A stretch of DNA of 64,000 nucleotides, taken from the NCBI GenBank assembly GCA_009617715.1, contig VTFK01000350.1, forward strand, positions 186,001 to 250,000. Direction: 5' to 3'. Position numbers and translations under genes: made by a program. The notes beneath the pieces were generated by a model, which had not been told where the DNA came from, searched no databases, and worked only from the letters and a program-made list of their open reading frames with translations. Below, in pieces: positions 26,850 through 41,759 of the stretch (positions are counted from its first letter, which is position 1; every line of letters starts with the position of its first letter). Source of the stretch: Plectrocnemia conspersa. Lineage: Eukaryota > Arthropoda > Insecta > Trichoptera > Polycentropodidae.

Positions 26850-28439
26850 TTCTCAAACATATTCGATTCCCGACACTCTTATGGAATCCAGTTTTACAAT
26901 CTTAAATTATAACAAGTGCAAAGCGAATATAAGCGAACAGTAAATAACCATTTTTAAAGGCTTCTGCAAACAGTTTGTTACCATGTAATTTGGAAAAATA
27001 TTAGGCTTGTAAAAATAGAAGGTATTCATAGCCTCTGATTATTTTTTGTATTATTCACTAACAGGTGCCTCAGTTCCATGACTATTTTATTAAAAATGAA
27101 AGCCGAATATCCCGCTATACCACAGAGCATTTCAATTTAGGAAGGCATTTAAAATTATTAGCATACACTATAAAGTCACTTTTAAGTTAATGTTTAAGTT
27201 TAATTTAGTATGTAATATTATTTAGACAACATTTTATGACTTATACTTTTAGCTTTAAATCAATATAAATGTTGTAAAGGAGCTCTAGAAAAGCAAATAA
27301 AAAAATCTTTCACGGGAGTAAAATATTTTAATAAAAAAATCATTGTATTCACTACATTTAAATTAAATTTATAATAGTTTGAGACATCCTTATGGACTAT
27401 AAGTTAAAAAAACCACAAAATTTTAATATATAATTAAGTAGTAATTTAAAAACCCATTGAAACGTAAGTATAGTCCAAATAAGAATGAATTACTGAAGAA
27501 ATACACAATAAGTTCATCGTGATACAGACTAGTGTATCAAGCACCCGCTGCATCTGCCCAGCAAACAGATATTTTTTTTAATAATTACAGATGCTGCATG
27601 AATGGGTATTTGGTTAAAGAATGATAATTGTTTTTTCCTGTTACCTGATATTTTTAGTAATAATAAAAAATATCAAAATAAATTTAAACTAAGCTCCAAA
27701 CAGCTTGGAAAAACATTTCGAGCCCACCTTGATTTAGGAGTTCAAAGGGCTAAATACTCTGAAAAATATAAAAGCTCTGCTCTCGAATTCGAGAACTCTG
27801 TAACTGTAATTGGTTGCGGTATTATTCTTGTATAAGTACTCGATGCTACCTAGACTAGTCAAAAGTTATACACATTTTGTAGAAGCTTTTTCGTGGTTGT
27901 GATATATTTTTGTGGGGCTCAAAAGTTTGTAGGTTTACTGAAGATATTCTTCACATTTTTATCACATATACAGTAGACTGTAGTCTTTGATTTTTCCCTA
28001 TATTTAGTATTTTGGATACACGAATTGAAAGGGAGCATTTTGCTTAAATGTACTACACATTTTTGAGCAAGAAGTGGTTGCCCTGAGAAAATACTGTCAC
28101 ATTCAAAGGTAATAGTTTTACGGTTTGTTAATAATTCGCATGTGCAATTCTAGCAAGTGGCAAAGATTGGTCTTGCTGGCAAGTGTGAATAGTTGCGGAA
28201 GGCATTTGGAAATGTCGGTCCAGATCGGTGTCGGTGGCTCTGGCACGCGGCTGCACTCGGGGCACTGCACTCTGTTGCACGCGCCACAGGAAGTGTCCAC
28301 CATTTCGCATGCTTTTCTTTTTCAACATTACACCATCAAACAATTACCATTATTTTCAACTGCGCATATGTACATTTGTGTTTGAAATAGTACTGAAACA
28401 ATATAATTATTTATTGCAATATTTTTCCCTAGCATTGAT
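26850..28439. other. AT-rich non-coding stretch
   Basis: The frame 27602-27835 (77 codons, plus) has no recognisable domain. A GC-richer spot at 28140-28320 carries overlapping short frames on both strands and is not called as a gene. The far end may include further decayed LINE sequence. Confidence 0.4.
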
Positions 28440-28800
28440 ATGTGTAATAATAATATAATATCAACAGTAAATACATATCAACTTTCCATAAATTACTATA
28501 TATAATAAAATATATGTTATTTAATTTACATCAATACAGTTCATTCATGATTGTTTCGAAATCATTGAACTCTGATGTACAAGATATTATATACACAGAT
28601 TTTGGAGAGGCATTTGATAAAGTCAATCACGATTTACTTATGAAAAAATTACATACTTTCGTATTTTTTTATGGTCTTATGAAGTTATTCTTGAATAACT
28701 TGACCGATAGATATCAATTCGTCAAGTATAAAAACTCATTTTAAGACCGATATAACGTCTCTACTGAAGTACCGCAAAGATACAACTTGTGCTTATTGAA
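28440..28800 (+). pseudogene. LINE reverse transcriptase fragment (Jockey/CR1-like)
   Basis: The open part (28514-28744) contains IIYTDFGEAFDKVNHDLLMK, the classic non-LTR reverse transcriptase block (VIYTDFSKAFDxVNHxxLLxK), which includes the first catalytic Asp. It continues with LTDRYQFVKYKNSF, matching LTDRxQxVKxN. After a stop, the same region goes on with VSTEVPQRYNL, a decayed SGVPQGSxLGP. Everything before and after these palm-domain blocks is missing or unrecognisable. It is an old, truncated LINE copy. Confidence 0.8.
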
Positions 28801-31800
28801 AAGCTTTTAAGGATAAACGTTATGATATGGAATTTAAAATTGAATATAAAAAGTGAAAGTTCCTATAAATTAATGACTACAAAAAAGTTAATTTTATATT
28901 TTTATTTTTGTATTTTGTATATTTTTGTAACATACAATTATTTTTGATTTTGATTTTTTTGGACGACTAAGTATGACACAAAATAAAATATTGCACATAT
29001 TTGAAATCAATCATTAGCTTTTTTCTAGCACGTGTATATTTATTTATCAATGATTTTATTAATTAAAAAAATATTTTAATTGTACTTAAGCAGATTAAAA
29101 TATAAATTGCATATAAATCTATTTATTATCCTTGTAATATTTTTTTTAATAAATATTGATATATAATCATTATTATAACTATGAATTAAAAATTTATCAT
29201 TGATAATCAGTAGTATTAACAACGAGCTTTAAAGCTCAATCTCTCACTGGCTAGTAAATTTATTGTATTATCTTGATATAATTAAATATTTGCATTATTT
29301 AAAACTAACGCGTCATATAAATATTGCATATTATAGATTTTTTAGAAATATTACTCACATTTTTAATTTCACCCGTAAATATTGCCTTATCTGATCCAAT
29401 TGGTTCGAAAAACAACGCCTGTTTGCTTTCTTATCCAGGTGTTTTTTATCCCAACGCCAAAAATTCTTCTTTCTAATGCACCTGTAATTTTCCAGTTATT
29501 TTTAAAGTCAGGTGTCAGGTATCGCTGTTAAACGTTTTACCGGTAACCCGCATTGCTCGTAAACATTTTCATATAGTTTCTTGGATCAATTTAAAGGTAA
29601 AAATAACCTCACCCATATAAAAATGCACACTTTTTAATAAACAATCGATTACATGTATATATATTAAACATATTTTAAAACAAAGTAATTGATTGGAACG
29701 TTTAAATTGTAATATTTTTACGCAAAAATGTAGTAAAACATACGTTTACGATCAATGTCGGCAAAATCTGGCAACTTGACTTTGGAAACGACTCACAAGT
29801 TGCAGGTGAGACTTAGGGAGCGCCAGGCTTAATGTCGGTACCTATTTTAAATTAAAATATTTAGTGCAAAAAATAATGTGTTTGATTAAAATTGTAGATA
29901 AGCGATCTTTTTATTTTAAAATAGACATGACATCAAATAGTGTGATGACCTTAGAATTTTATTAATTAATATTTAAAATGTAATTTATAACACTATAAAA
30001 TTGACATGACATATAAAGAAATAAAAATCAGTAGATATTTTAGCTTTAAACTAAGCTTAAAAGCTCTAATATTAACATGAATATTTTAATACACATACAA
30101 AACATATTTTGATCAAATAAATTATATATTATATATTAATAAGAAATCATCTGTAGTCTTAATAAAAACTGCTCTATTTTTTATATTTAAAAATAAATTC
30201 ACAATTAAGAGAATAATGCATAATTAAGCGAAAATTACGTTTAATGATATACATATTTTAATTATTATATATATTTTGAAATAAGCAGTCTTGTTAGAAT
30301 ATTTCCTTAACTTGCTTAAGTCGGAACATTCCAGGTCCTATAGCATACTTGTGTGGGTCGTTCACCTTTTTTAGCACTCGGCCAAGTTCTACTACTCTTT
30401 TACGCAGTGTGTTTGTTTAAACTTTTCGAATATCTGCATTGCGACCTTTGTCTATAAATCGATCAGTGGATGGCTTATTTTGAGCGCGATGATTAGACCT
30501 GCTACAGCGCGGACTACTTTTGGAACATTGTAAATAATCGATCCTAGAATAAATCATTTATATTTTTGGAAATAGCAAGATTTACGTATTTTTTAACTGT
30601 GTATATTCCAATATTTGAAAGAAGTTTTGTATCAAATATATGTAAACATAAGCTTGTTTTTAAGTAGAATAGTTTATATTTTATATATCATTAGATATTT
30701 TCATAAAAAGAATTAATAAGACTTAAAATTTTGCACTGCTTATTTATACAAATTTATTGTTAATAAATATTTCATATTATCTGTAATATTTACTTTACAA
30801 TGTATCCTTGAAGTATTTTTCGAAAAAGAAACTGTTTGGGTAAGCTAATAATTCGAACGTTTGTAACTTAAAATACTATAAAAAGATTTTTTCTTGATCA
30901 CGATGCATTGATTAAAAATTGTGTTTTTTTAAACTGAAGGATATTTTACTTACCATGCTTTTTATTTCGACAGTCGTATCAGCTATTCATGCCAAAGTAT
31001 TTATTTCCGAATAAATGAACTTACATATCATTATAACGATGCTTAAAATAATACAAATTCACAACTTTAGCCAAAGGAAATCTGAGTGAATTCTCAATAT
31101 CCAATGTCAGCGACATTCACCCTAACTTTCCTAAGAAGCACTGTGATAATTTCCTTGATTTTAAAGAGGTTCACGATTCCCGTTATATAATTGTTTGTTT
31201 ATAAACAAAAGCTTTTTAAAGAGATGAAACAATAATTTGAATATATCACATTTAACAGAGGTCATCTTTTATTTCATTTCATTTGTCAAAAACAGGCTTT
31301 TTACCGAGATATATCTTTACTTACAATGAAGCCTACATCCTATGCGAAAACAAAATTAATGCAAAACAATTTTATATATAATATTTAGATACATTTAAAA
31401 ATGGACAGAAAGATTGGATATGCAACACACTACTTGAAATAAAGCACACACGAACAGCACCAGAATGTGTCTTCGGCAGAAAAAATAATCAAAATGAATC
31501 ATTGTAGTTATTTTTAGTTTTAAACATTTAATGAGCTATTACTTTAATTTATTGATATTTTTATTGTTAACATAGTGTATTTAAATTTTTCATAAGGTAT
31601 TCATATTTTCGAACACTTTTATCATTCACTATTTGATTTGGAAACTTTGCCAGTAAAGAAGTTTTGGAGTTAAGTAGATTATATTTGACTAAAATATTTA
31701 TAAAACTTTTATAAATATTGTTGGTAATCAATGGATTCCCTACATATCCAAAACGCATTACCTCGTTTCTATGAAGGATTCTTGACATTTTCTCAACATT

Positions 31801-34800
31801 ATTTATTTTAGTAACTTATCTTTGCATTACATATTATTGTATTTATTTTGAATCGGTTTAGCTATAATACTAAACCCTAAACTCCATTTTGCTAAAATTG
31901 AATAAAAACAAATCGAACTTACAAACTAATTATTTATATCTTAAACACCAAAAGCCACAGTTCGTAAGATCGGTAGCCGCTATAAGAAGCGTTACGACTC
32001 CTAAGTGGAAAATCAATCGATTGGTTTGTTTTTTCTCTTACCTGCTGTTCCGTTCCGACACGTCACGGTGTTGTCTTTACACGGAGTTATTTTAACGACC
32101 GTTCGGTATGTTGAAGACGCACCTCATGATTACCAGAATTTGTTTGTCGCAATTCTACAAATTCACACGCCTAACAGTTTTATGACTATTTACAGTTATA
32201 ATTAACAAGCCGAGCTTGAGAACCGCTCTGATCGCCGTTAAACGCGGCTCCTTACGTTGCATTGTGCCATTTTGACAGACAATCGCACACTGATTAATAC
32301 ATATTTATTAAAATGCTTTAGATTATTCTAGTTGCTGAATCGGATGGCATAATTAAATGTTTCACAAAATGTTGAGTAAAGAGGTAGTAATAAATTGTGA
32401 ACATCAGCGTACTAGTAATTACTTACGACGAGCAATCAATCTTAAGCAAAATAAAACAGTGAGGCACCCAAATAAATATTAGCATTAAAGTATATTTTAA
32501 ATCAACTGCAGTTGATGACTTTCAAACAGACTACAGTATTTTTCCTGCAACTCAACTTATGAGTTACAGTTGTATTGGTTAGTCTTTTGAATTAAGGCAT
32601 AATGACTATATATGCCTATCAAAAACCATAATTTCCTTTAACGTAATCAATCTCTTCCCCTCACTAATTAAGAGCGTTGTCCTGTTGGAATCAGACTGTA
32701 TTTGGACATGTTTTCTCAACGAAATCCATTTTAGTCGATTCCAACATCTTCCAATAACAACGTTTGTGTCGAAAATTGAAATCTCTTCTACACAGATACA
32801 GAGCACCAGAACTTATAAACAAACAATATCAAGGCATTTGATATTTAAATTTCGTCATCATAATAAATTCGTAATGATAATGTTTAATTATACAAATATT
32901 TTCGCTCAATTTTTAAGTATATAGTCTCAGACTATTCCAGCCTTCTAATTTTCCAGACCATTTTACTCATAATTTATAATGAAAATTATTTCCTTCTTCT
33001 ACCAACAGTTTTTAAGGAACTAGCTTTCTGTGTACATTTCATAATGTTCTTTCAATTCCTAGTTTTATCATGTATATGCCACATTCACTGAGATGTGTTA
33101 ATGTATTTTAAACAGCGGTTTTGATGTTGATATGATTTAATACTTACAAATACAATATAAATATATTATATATTCACTTAAATCGATCATATATTATATA
33201 ATATTAATATTAATCTGTAAATAAAAATCTATTTTAAAAACATTTTTTTAACTTTAGCTTTAATTGGAATTTAGTTTCACTGCAAATTAAATTCAACAAG
33301 TAATTCTTTTTATTTCTGCGAATGATACGGTCCAAGTAGAGTATAGAAATTGCATTTTTTGCACCTACTAAGTCGATTAGCTTGATTCAGCTATCTGATT
33401 CAAGTAGAACTGAGAAAAGCCATTGAATGTTTTCTTCGAAGATCATATTGCAACTTTCATATCGGTGCTTCTGAACATTTTTAAAAAGCGATCAAAATTG
33501 AGACAATAATTTTGGTTTCGCGATCCAAGAAAATACAAATAAAAAAACACACAAATTAATAAAACAAAATATTATACTTAATAACAACGTGAGTCTTAGC
33601 TAAGCATTGGTTTAAAAAGATCATCGAATCTCGATGTTTTATATTATATAATAAATAATATAAGAGATACTGTATTTTTTTTTTATTAAATATAATTAAA
33701 AACCTTGACTACCACAGTTATATTACAAATAAAAGTAAGTAGTACGTTCGGAGCTTTATTTGCTAATGATAGCATCTCGTTTTTTAATTTTCGATTATTA
33801 ATTAAAAAAAATATTTTTTTAATGATTAGAAAAAAATAGTTTTTTGTTATCCTTTTTTGATATCTGTTATTTTTATTATTTTAAAGAATTGCTAAAAATA
33901 CGAATTTACTGATTTGGGTTAATATAATGAACCTTAAAATGAAAGATATGTTCCATGGTAATATGCATATGGGAAAATGCAAACGCTTATGTATTTATTA
34001 TTTTGGAGTTAATGGAGGTGCTTCGCTTTATAGTGAATTGCTTTGTTTGGCAACGGCATCGATTATTTGTCCATTTGAAAGGTGCATATTCGAATAGTCA
34101 TAATCCACCTAAATGGTAGATCGGCACTTGCGCTAGTTATATACTATCGGCGTGGCAATACAATTTTTTTTAACAAGTCGTTACGACAAATTATAATATA
34201 AATAGTTTATTGATTTTTAAACGGGTACTAAAGTAGTGATTTTAAAATTAATAAAACAATATTAAAAAAACTGAAACAAGATACCGTTAAGGAATCAGAT
34301 CATTCTCGCTAAATGTGCTTGTCCTTGCATCGAATGGTTGAAACACTGTTTACATAAATACAACTCGAAGAATAGAATTTACATGACATAACCAGCGACA
34401 TTTTTGCGACAAAAGCGCAACAAAAGAATGTTTGACAAGTGTTTAAAATTAAATGGGTCTACGATCCAGACCTCCCTGCCAAGACCTCGGCAGACGTTCG
34501 GGAATATTAGTCTCTAATATTAGCAGCATTTAACTATTGCGCTCACACTCGCCAGACGAAAATAGAGACCGATGTGATGATGATGGTGGCAGACGCACTC
34601 ATTGACTACTTTTTGTGGTCATTATCCTTTTATCGCCACCTCTTCCACCCGCCGACAAACGACGAAAAAACAACACATAGAATCTCTGTTATAAAATATA
34701 TCTTTATTTTTATGTAATTAATAACAAGTTAAAACAATATTACATAAATCTTGACGATATCGTAATAGTTCACGAAGCAAACTTTGTACTCGAATTAATT

Positions 34801-35823
34801 ACGTGTCGTATCAACGTTATATACATAAATACACAAAATTATTTATAATGAAATATAACAAACATCACATAGATCGATTCGCTAAACCAAGAACGGCATA
34901 GGAATAAATTTTAATAGTTAAATCAATAAAATACGAACACGCTCTAACTTATTAATATCGTAGGTACTAATAGGAAATAACGTGAACTATCAATTGGCTA
35001 AATTCAATAATATTTGTACAAATTCAATAAAATAAATAAAATTGAACACATATTATTAACTATAAAAGCCTAGTAATTAAATAATCGACGATATCATTAT
35101 AATACAATAGCAAACGTTCACTTAAATGCCATGCTCTTTTAAGTGTCAACGACAAATAAATATTAATAATAAAAAATAAGTCTTTTATTGTAAAAATATT
35201 TTTTTTAATAATAAATTCTTTAATTTTCAACAATTTTAATAATTGATTTTGTTCATTTTTGGCCTTATATATATACATTTTAGTATCAGGTATACTAATG
35301 AGTTTATTTTTTTACATACCATAGAAATAAGCTGTATATTCGACATTGCATTCGTTACGGATCAGTACGGAATCGATTTGATATTATAGTTTTTAAAAAA
35401 TGCTCTGTATAATATTGGTTTTGGCTCATTTGTACACTTAATAAAATAATTTAGATACATTTTAAATCTATAATTGTTTTTGTAAATTTAGATCAATTTA
35501 CAAAAAAATCAATTTGTTTAATATTAGGTATAAGAATATATTTTCACTATGTAAAATTCACATTATTAAATAACAATAAATATAATGTTAATTTTTAACA
35601 TTCTCACTCAACTTTAATTTATTAACATCGGTGGTATGTCATTAATTAGTTGAAATAAAATAAATAAACTACAGAATAATATTTCTGTCTAATGGTCCCA
35701 TAAACGCTAGTTTTAAACAATTACATTTAATTATTAGTCCAAATAAATAATGAAGAATGTAACAATTTACAATACAAGTCATAAGCATACACTGGGTCAC
35801 GAAAACATTTACCAGCACCAAAA
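28801..35823. other. Long AT-rich non-coding stretch
   Basis: No gene is recognised. The minus-strand frame 31567-31788 (73 codons) has no known motif. GC-richer patches occur near 30330-30550, 31950-32110 and 34440-34680. The lower end lies downstream of the ZIP11 polyadenylation signal and is probably intergenic with respect to that gene. Confidence 0.4.
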
Positions 35824-35829
35824 TTTATT
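35824..35829 (-). terminator. Candidate polyadenylation signal AATAAA of the ZIP11-type gene
   Basis: On the minus strand AATAAA lies about 60 nt after the stop codon of the terminal exon. AATAAA is common by chance in DNA this AT-rich, so only its position supports it. Confidence 0.45.
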
Positions 35830-35888
35830 AGGGCTCATAAGTTTATGCTAGAACTAGATAATTAGCTAATCGATAATAGACACACTTT

Positions 35889-35967
35889 TCACCCCAGAAT
35901 CACATCCAGCGCCATCATGATCATGAATCCGGCGATGCATCCCGCAGAGGCGAGCTTTCCGTTTCCG
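35889..35967 (-). CDS. SLC39A11: Terminal coding exon of a ZIP11-type zinc transporter (SLC39A11 family)
   Basis: The minus strand shows a polypyrimidine tract and acceptor (TATCTCTTGCAG) at about 35968-35980, then 79 nt of open frame ending in TGA (35889-35891). The first base completes a split codon. The next 25 residues begin GNGKLAS and end MMALDVILG. This matches the C-terminus of ZIP11/GufA-type metal transporters, where a GNGKLAS loop leads into the last membrane helix ending in MMxLDVxLG. ZIP11 moves zinc across membranes, reported for Golgi and endosomal compartments in mammals. The peptide is hydrophobic, and the stretch is far less AT-rich than its surroundings. The upstream exons should lie at higher coordinates, but I found none in the window, so the preceding intron is long or those exons are too short to notice. 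The assignment rests on one short exon. Confidence 0.75.
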
Positions 35968-36816
35968 CTGCAAGAGATACAAAAGAAGAAATTAATACAA
36001 AAAATCGTGAATGAGAAAGAGATACAAATATTAACGGACACAATGGAATGAATGGAGTTCATTGATGAAATGCGAACTTTTGTGGTCCATTCAAGGGGGC
36101 GAAGGGTTATCTCTGTCGGGTCGAAGTCACCGTTCTACTTGCGAACGAACGGTGATGAACTCTCGACGTTCTTTATGTGAAGGTCGGTCCATAGAGCATC
36201 AATGATAAAATGCAGAATCATGACGTGCGTCAGTCAACCTCTCTACACCGCGAAACGGGACAATGAGAAGTTTTGCGGTTTTACACGAGAAGCGATGGAG
36301 AAATCGATGATGTTATTGTTCTGCTCATTGTTTTGTGTTTTTTTTTAGAATCGCTAGTTAATGTTTAATCGATTAAATACTATATTAAAATACGGAATGT
36401 CCCAAACTAACAATTTAACAATATAAATTTTACTGTTATCAAAAAATAATTAGATAATAATAATGATAAAATTGTTTTCGCACTTTAGAAGATCCGGCTT
36501 ATAATATACTTTGTAGCATAAAAATAAAATAAATATACCGTAGATAAACAGAGAATGTAAATTTTGTATTCAATTAGTTATAGCATCCATGGCGCTTCCA
36601 GACACTATATATAATATGTATACGTACATATGGCTTGAGGTCTACATTTAGTTTAAGGGATTTATTACCAGATTTAATACGAAATGTATTAAAAAATAAG
36701 TGTAGTAAGAAATAGATATTCTAGTTTCTCGATGACTTAGAATTCTCATTTCCAATTCTCGATTTTCTCGAGAATTTTTAATAAATAAAAAAACATATGT
36801 ATTATAAATATATTAT

Positions 36817-36965
36817 GTGATTATAATAATACAGTATATATCTTTATACTATTGATTAAAAGAGATATAATTAATAGACTAAAAGAGTATGATATATTAA
36901 TATATTAATTAAAATCTTAAGTGATTATAATAATACAGTATGTATCTTTATACTATTGATTAAAA
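36817..36965. repeat. Direct repeat of 45 bp, two copies 104 bp apart
   Basis: The units at 36817-36861 and 36921-36965 begin GTGATTATAATAATACAGTA and differ at one base that I can see. The near identity suggests a recent local duplication. Confidence 0.85.
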
Positions 36966-39900
36966 AAAGAAGATTGAAGAGAACAAACTTCAATAGGATG
37001 ATGGTTTGTTATAATGGACGCAAATAATTGAAGGACCAGAACGGAGCGATTTACTTTAATTAGAGCGTCGTGCTACGAAGGAATTTTAGGCTCCCGTATT
37101 TATACCTGAATCGTAAAAATAATTGTCATTAGAAAAGACATCTTTGGATTGTTGAAAAAAACAAATTTAAGTTCGCCGACAAGCAAATTTTATGGCGTAA
37201 CTCTGAGGAAAGCCCCATATATTTTTGAAATCTACCGATTTCCACGCGGAGGGTTTTGTTCTTATCGTATTATTAATGTTGTTCTTAGATTACCAAAGAT
37301 AAAGCCGATAAAAATAGTTGAGAAAATTAAAAAAATTTTTACCATTAATAAAAGCTTCCAATAAAGCATGCGTATTTTTAAGCATCTGACACGGACCCAT
37401 CTTTTTTATGCAGCGGTTGTACAACATTTAAATAAATTCATACAAATTTAATATTAAACAAAAAATCTCGAAAAATCATCGATTTAAATTTTTTTTTGAT
37501 TAATTCTCGAGAAAAAACACTTATTAAAAGCAATATTATATAGAAAAAAAAAACGCAAAAAAATTGTTTAATGCAATGTAAAAGTAATATATGTAATTAA
37601 ATAGCAGACACAGGGCTCCAAGAGGGAGACATCTAAAATTGTTTATGGGGAGACATTTAAAATTTTGGTTATGGGCCCTATATCTATAGTCTATTTTTTA
37701 CAATTATTTACAATTATTTAATTTATATATTTTTTCTTAATATTTTTTTATCCGCATATCTAGATTACGTGCACGGTTCTTCTTAATCCACATCCATATT
37801 TGTATATGAACGTTCACTCGAATACAATACGAATCACTGGCTCATATTTTCCAAGGCTTCTGTGGCTACTGAAAATTCTTCATTTAGTAAAAGGTGGATA
37901 ATTTTGGATGTAGAACTACATTTTACTCCTTACTGAATTGGCTAAGATGGTATTGATATTAAATATAAAAATGTATTACACACACATAGTTTGAGAAACA
38001 CGAGATTCGCAAACAGTCCGGGGCGACAATTGGGATTGATAAGCAAACATTTAGGGCGTTTGTATATATTATTATACCAGTATTTTATTTTTATTAAAAA
38101 AAATTCTTATAGGTTTGCTTCAGTCGTTTAAAACATATTATTAATTTAAAAAATACAAATAACCACGCTGCTCGGTTCGTAATACATGTATTTCATCAAT
38201 GACATTAGAAGTATACAAACAACAATAGTTTGACATAGCAATAATAATTAAAAATCGGACGAACACATAGAATTGCACAATAGCCACACATTGATTACCA
38301 CAAACAATTTCTATATCATTCTTCTCTCTTCCAGAAAATATAGTAATGGCATTGATTCGAATTAGCATTGTTTGAATTATCCTTTGTAAAAATCGTACGG
38401 CCACATTGAAATTTTCACGGAGGGTTAGATTTAGAGATGGAACTGAACACGAACACGATTGGCTGTCAAATTGAATTATCTCCTATTCATCCAAGCTTTT
38501 TCAAATGACAATTATAAAAGACACAACACTACGTTCCATCAGGAAGAATTCGTCAATCACTTGATAGACGACGATCAATCAAATTACTCGTACTATATAG
38601 CAAATTTCAAGCGTAAACGAATCACTCCATAAGGATCTAAATTTTTCTGAGCATATTTTGATAAATTATGTACTTTATACAAAAAACAGTTTTAGCAATA
38701 GCCAAACCAAAACATTTTATAATTGCATTCCTATGCTAAAGCTGCCGCAACTTATGCTTACACGCATCCTGCTTTCTTCTTCGACACTTAATTTTCAAGT
38801 AGTATCATGGCACGTTTACTATACAACGCACAAACATTTTGAAGAACAGTAGTGAAACATTATATTTTGCGCGTGTCAAAGCTTTCGTAATTTATTTATG
38901 ATGATGTAATGTGAGAGATTTCTCTTTCCGTTTTTCAAGTGGTCGTTATGGTGACCTCTAAATTGTGACTAATAGCACATGTGTTTGAAAACCCTCAATT
39001 TTTTTTATAAATATTTTCATCAAAAGCTGGCGGTCAATTCGCTAAGTAACCATTCAAAAATAATATAGACATCCATAAAATGTGATAAAAATAAATCCAA
39101 CTAGATATTACTAATAAATCTTAAGTTCTTATGATTTCAAGAAGTATTTGTTTATGGAAATATATAGAGTATAATATACAATTTTAAAACATGGCTCTTT
39201 TTATAATAAAAAAGCGTGCAAAGAGAATTCATTCATGTATTTTTTTATATAAAGCTACAGCATGGGAAGGTTCATGATGGAATGAGAGAACAAAGAACAA
39301 GAGGGGAGCGTATTCTTTAAAAATATATAAAAACGATAAAGCTCACTAGCAAATTGTCATATTATTGTAGCTTTAAAATAAATTTGAAAGCACAACGCAA
39401 AATATGTGCCTAGTATTTTTCTAAAATAAGTTTTCTAAACATTTTTAAAAAAAGGGTCTAACGGATTCTGCCTTCAGAAAAATTTTCGTAAAAAAATGGA
39501 CTGTATCTAAAATGGACAGACCAAATAAAGATTGTCATAGATCTATAAGTTTCGTGAGATTTGGAGAATAAACATAAATTAATCCAGCCAAATGGAGTCC
39601 TTTGCGTAATCATCCTCATCAATAAGGACAATGACAAGGAAGAAAGTGAAACGCATGCTAAAAAGAAATTATCGCTTTCACCCGAGCAATTCGTGGAACA
39701 AAACAATGCACCCGTCAACCAAAAACTGATTTATGTAAAACCAACTTATACGAAACTCTTTTGTATGAAAAGTATATTACTTATTGATTTTATTTATTTT
39801 AACGTGACGTAAATTTAAAGTATTCTACAAGCATCAATCAAAATTCGCGAAGAATGTTTACAAAACCTACGCTCAAAATCCGAACAAGCGCACCATTGAT

Positions 39901-41725
39901 AGCGATCGAACAAAAGGATGTTGTTGTTGCTGTCAATCGAATTCATTCAAAAAAGAGGAATAACAACAACAAGTACAAGTACGCCGTGCGACTGATAAGC
40001 GTGTTTACGTCGTTACCCGGGCGCCGCAAATTGGGTTGAAAGTTATCCGAGCTATCGGCGACCTCTTATCACTGAGAATTCACACACACGTTCTCAAAAC
40101 GTTTTGGTTATTATAATTCGCGGTTAAATCTCTCCGACAGGAAAACCGCACACCCACGGAATCGATGAACGCATAACACATTATCATCGTTCGCAACGAC
40201 GCGTGTGCGTATGTATGTACGTGAAGGTTTGATATCCGTTAGTGGAATTCAAATAATATAATAATTTGTAATCATGCTTCGTGTCTCCTAATTACAATTA
40301 AATTTAAAACTAATACTTGCATAGATAATTGTATATAAATCGTTCGTCGGTCGAGCGTCGTTAATGAATCTAAAAGAGCAAAGTCAGTTCGTCGACCACG
40401 TAATGTTCATAATGAATGTATGTCCTAAGCAAAGTTTGTTTCCACTTTTCAGTATAAGAAATTAAGACATGTATGTCATTTTTATTTTCAACTTAACATC
40501 AATGAAGACGTGCATACATATAGTATATTTATAACCATATCGATGACCTTAACTGTAAATCTGCTAACTCTACTTTTATGTGAAAATAACTTAATAATAC
40601 TAATTTGCTCCTATCAGTCTGATATTTAAAATATTATGTTCAGATAATTTCATCTCTAAATAGTATTTCATACACACAAATTAATACAGAATTAACCACC
40701 AAAAATCAGCGCATGTATTACGTCCATGAACACGTACATTATCGCCGTTTTATCTCAAAGCGGATTACAATTTTCGTACAAAACATTGCGTATGAAAATT
40801 ATAATTAGCAGATATTATTAATGTAAAAAACATTCATTCATGAATTCAAACCCACGACCTTAATATAAAAATGTCAGATAGCCGTTAACCGACGACGTAC
40901 GAAAATAAATACCCCAACTAGATAAGAACAGTAAAAAAACACGTATGAAATAAATATTTTACTCATTGATCGAGCAGTTTTTTATTATTATTTAAAATAC
41001 ATTAAATAAAAAATGAAGTAGGTATTCAGATTGCGTCAGTGACACGAGAGAAAAATTTCACAGAAATCCGATTCATCATTAGGTGACATCACGAGAAAAA
41101 ATCTCCAATTATGTACAACGCTGATAAAATAAAACGCTTCCGATTGCTAGCATATTGACAATTCCAAGAATTAAAAAATATATTTAAAATTATTATATCT
41201 AGTACAGTGTTGTCAGATGATACATTTAACATATCGCGCATCTATAATATATAATTAAATGGCAAAACTGGGCGATAAAGGTTCTTAGAAATAATTATTG
41301 TTTATGTATACGCTAACGCCGCGTGATACGAATGACAAGACACACCGAAAACAAACTTCATAAAACATAATCAGCCAGTTATTTGCATATTCATTGATGG
41401 TATATATATAATATACATAAACAAATTTTTTCCATACATCTCAAATATTTTGAAACGTATTACGAAGTTAATAATGACAGTAATTTAAACATCCATGCCA
41501 ATCACTAATTGACTAATAGATCTCTTATAAAATAATATTACTATTCATTTAATTATAGGTATTCATTAAATTCATGTAAAGCAAAAATTATAAAAATTAA
41601 AATAAAACTGCTTCTTTAAAAATGTTTGCATATGTTATAAAATTATATTAAGTTTGATAGTTATGGGTAATTTTGTATGATTCACAAACACATTTTGCGA
41701 AATATAACACTCAGATAGATATTTT

Positions 41726-41759
41726 TTAGATGACCTATCGTAAAAAATAGGTTATCTAA
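41726..41759. repeat. 13-bp inverted repeat with one mismatch
   Basis: TTAGATGACCTAT at 41726-41738 pairs with ATAGGTTATCTAA at 41747-41759 around an 8-nt loop. No flanking element was recognised. Confidence 0.6.
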
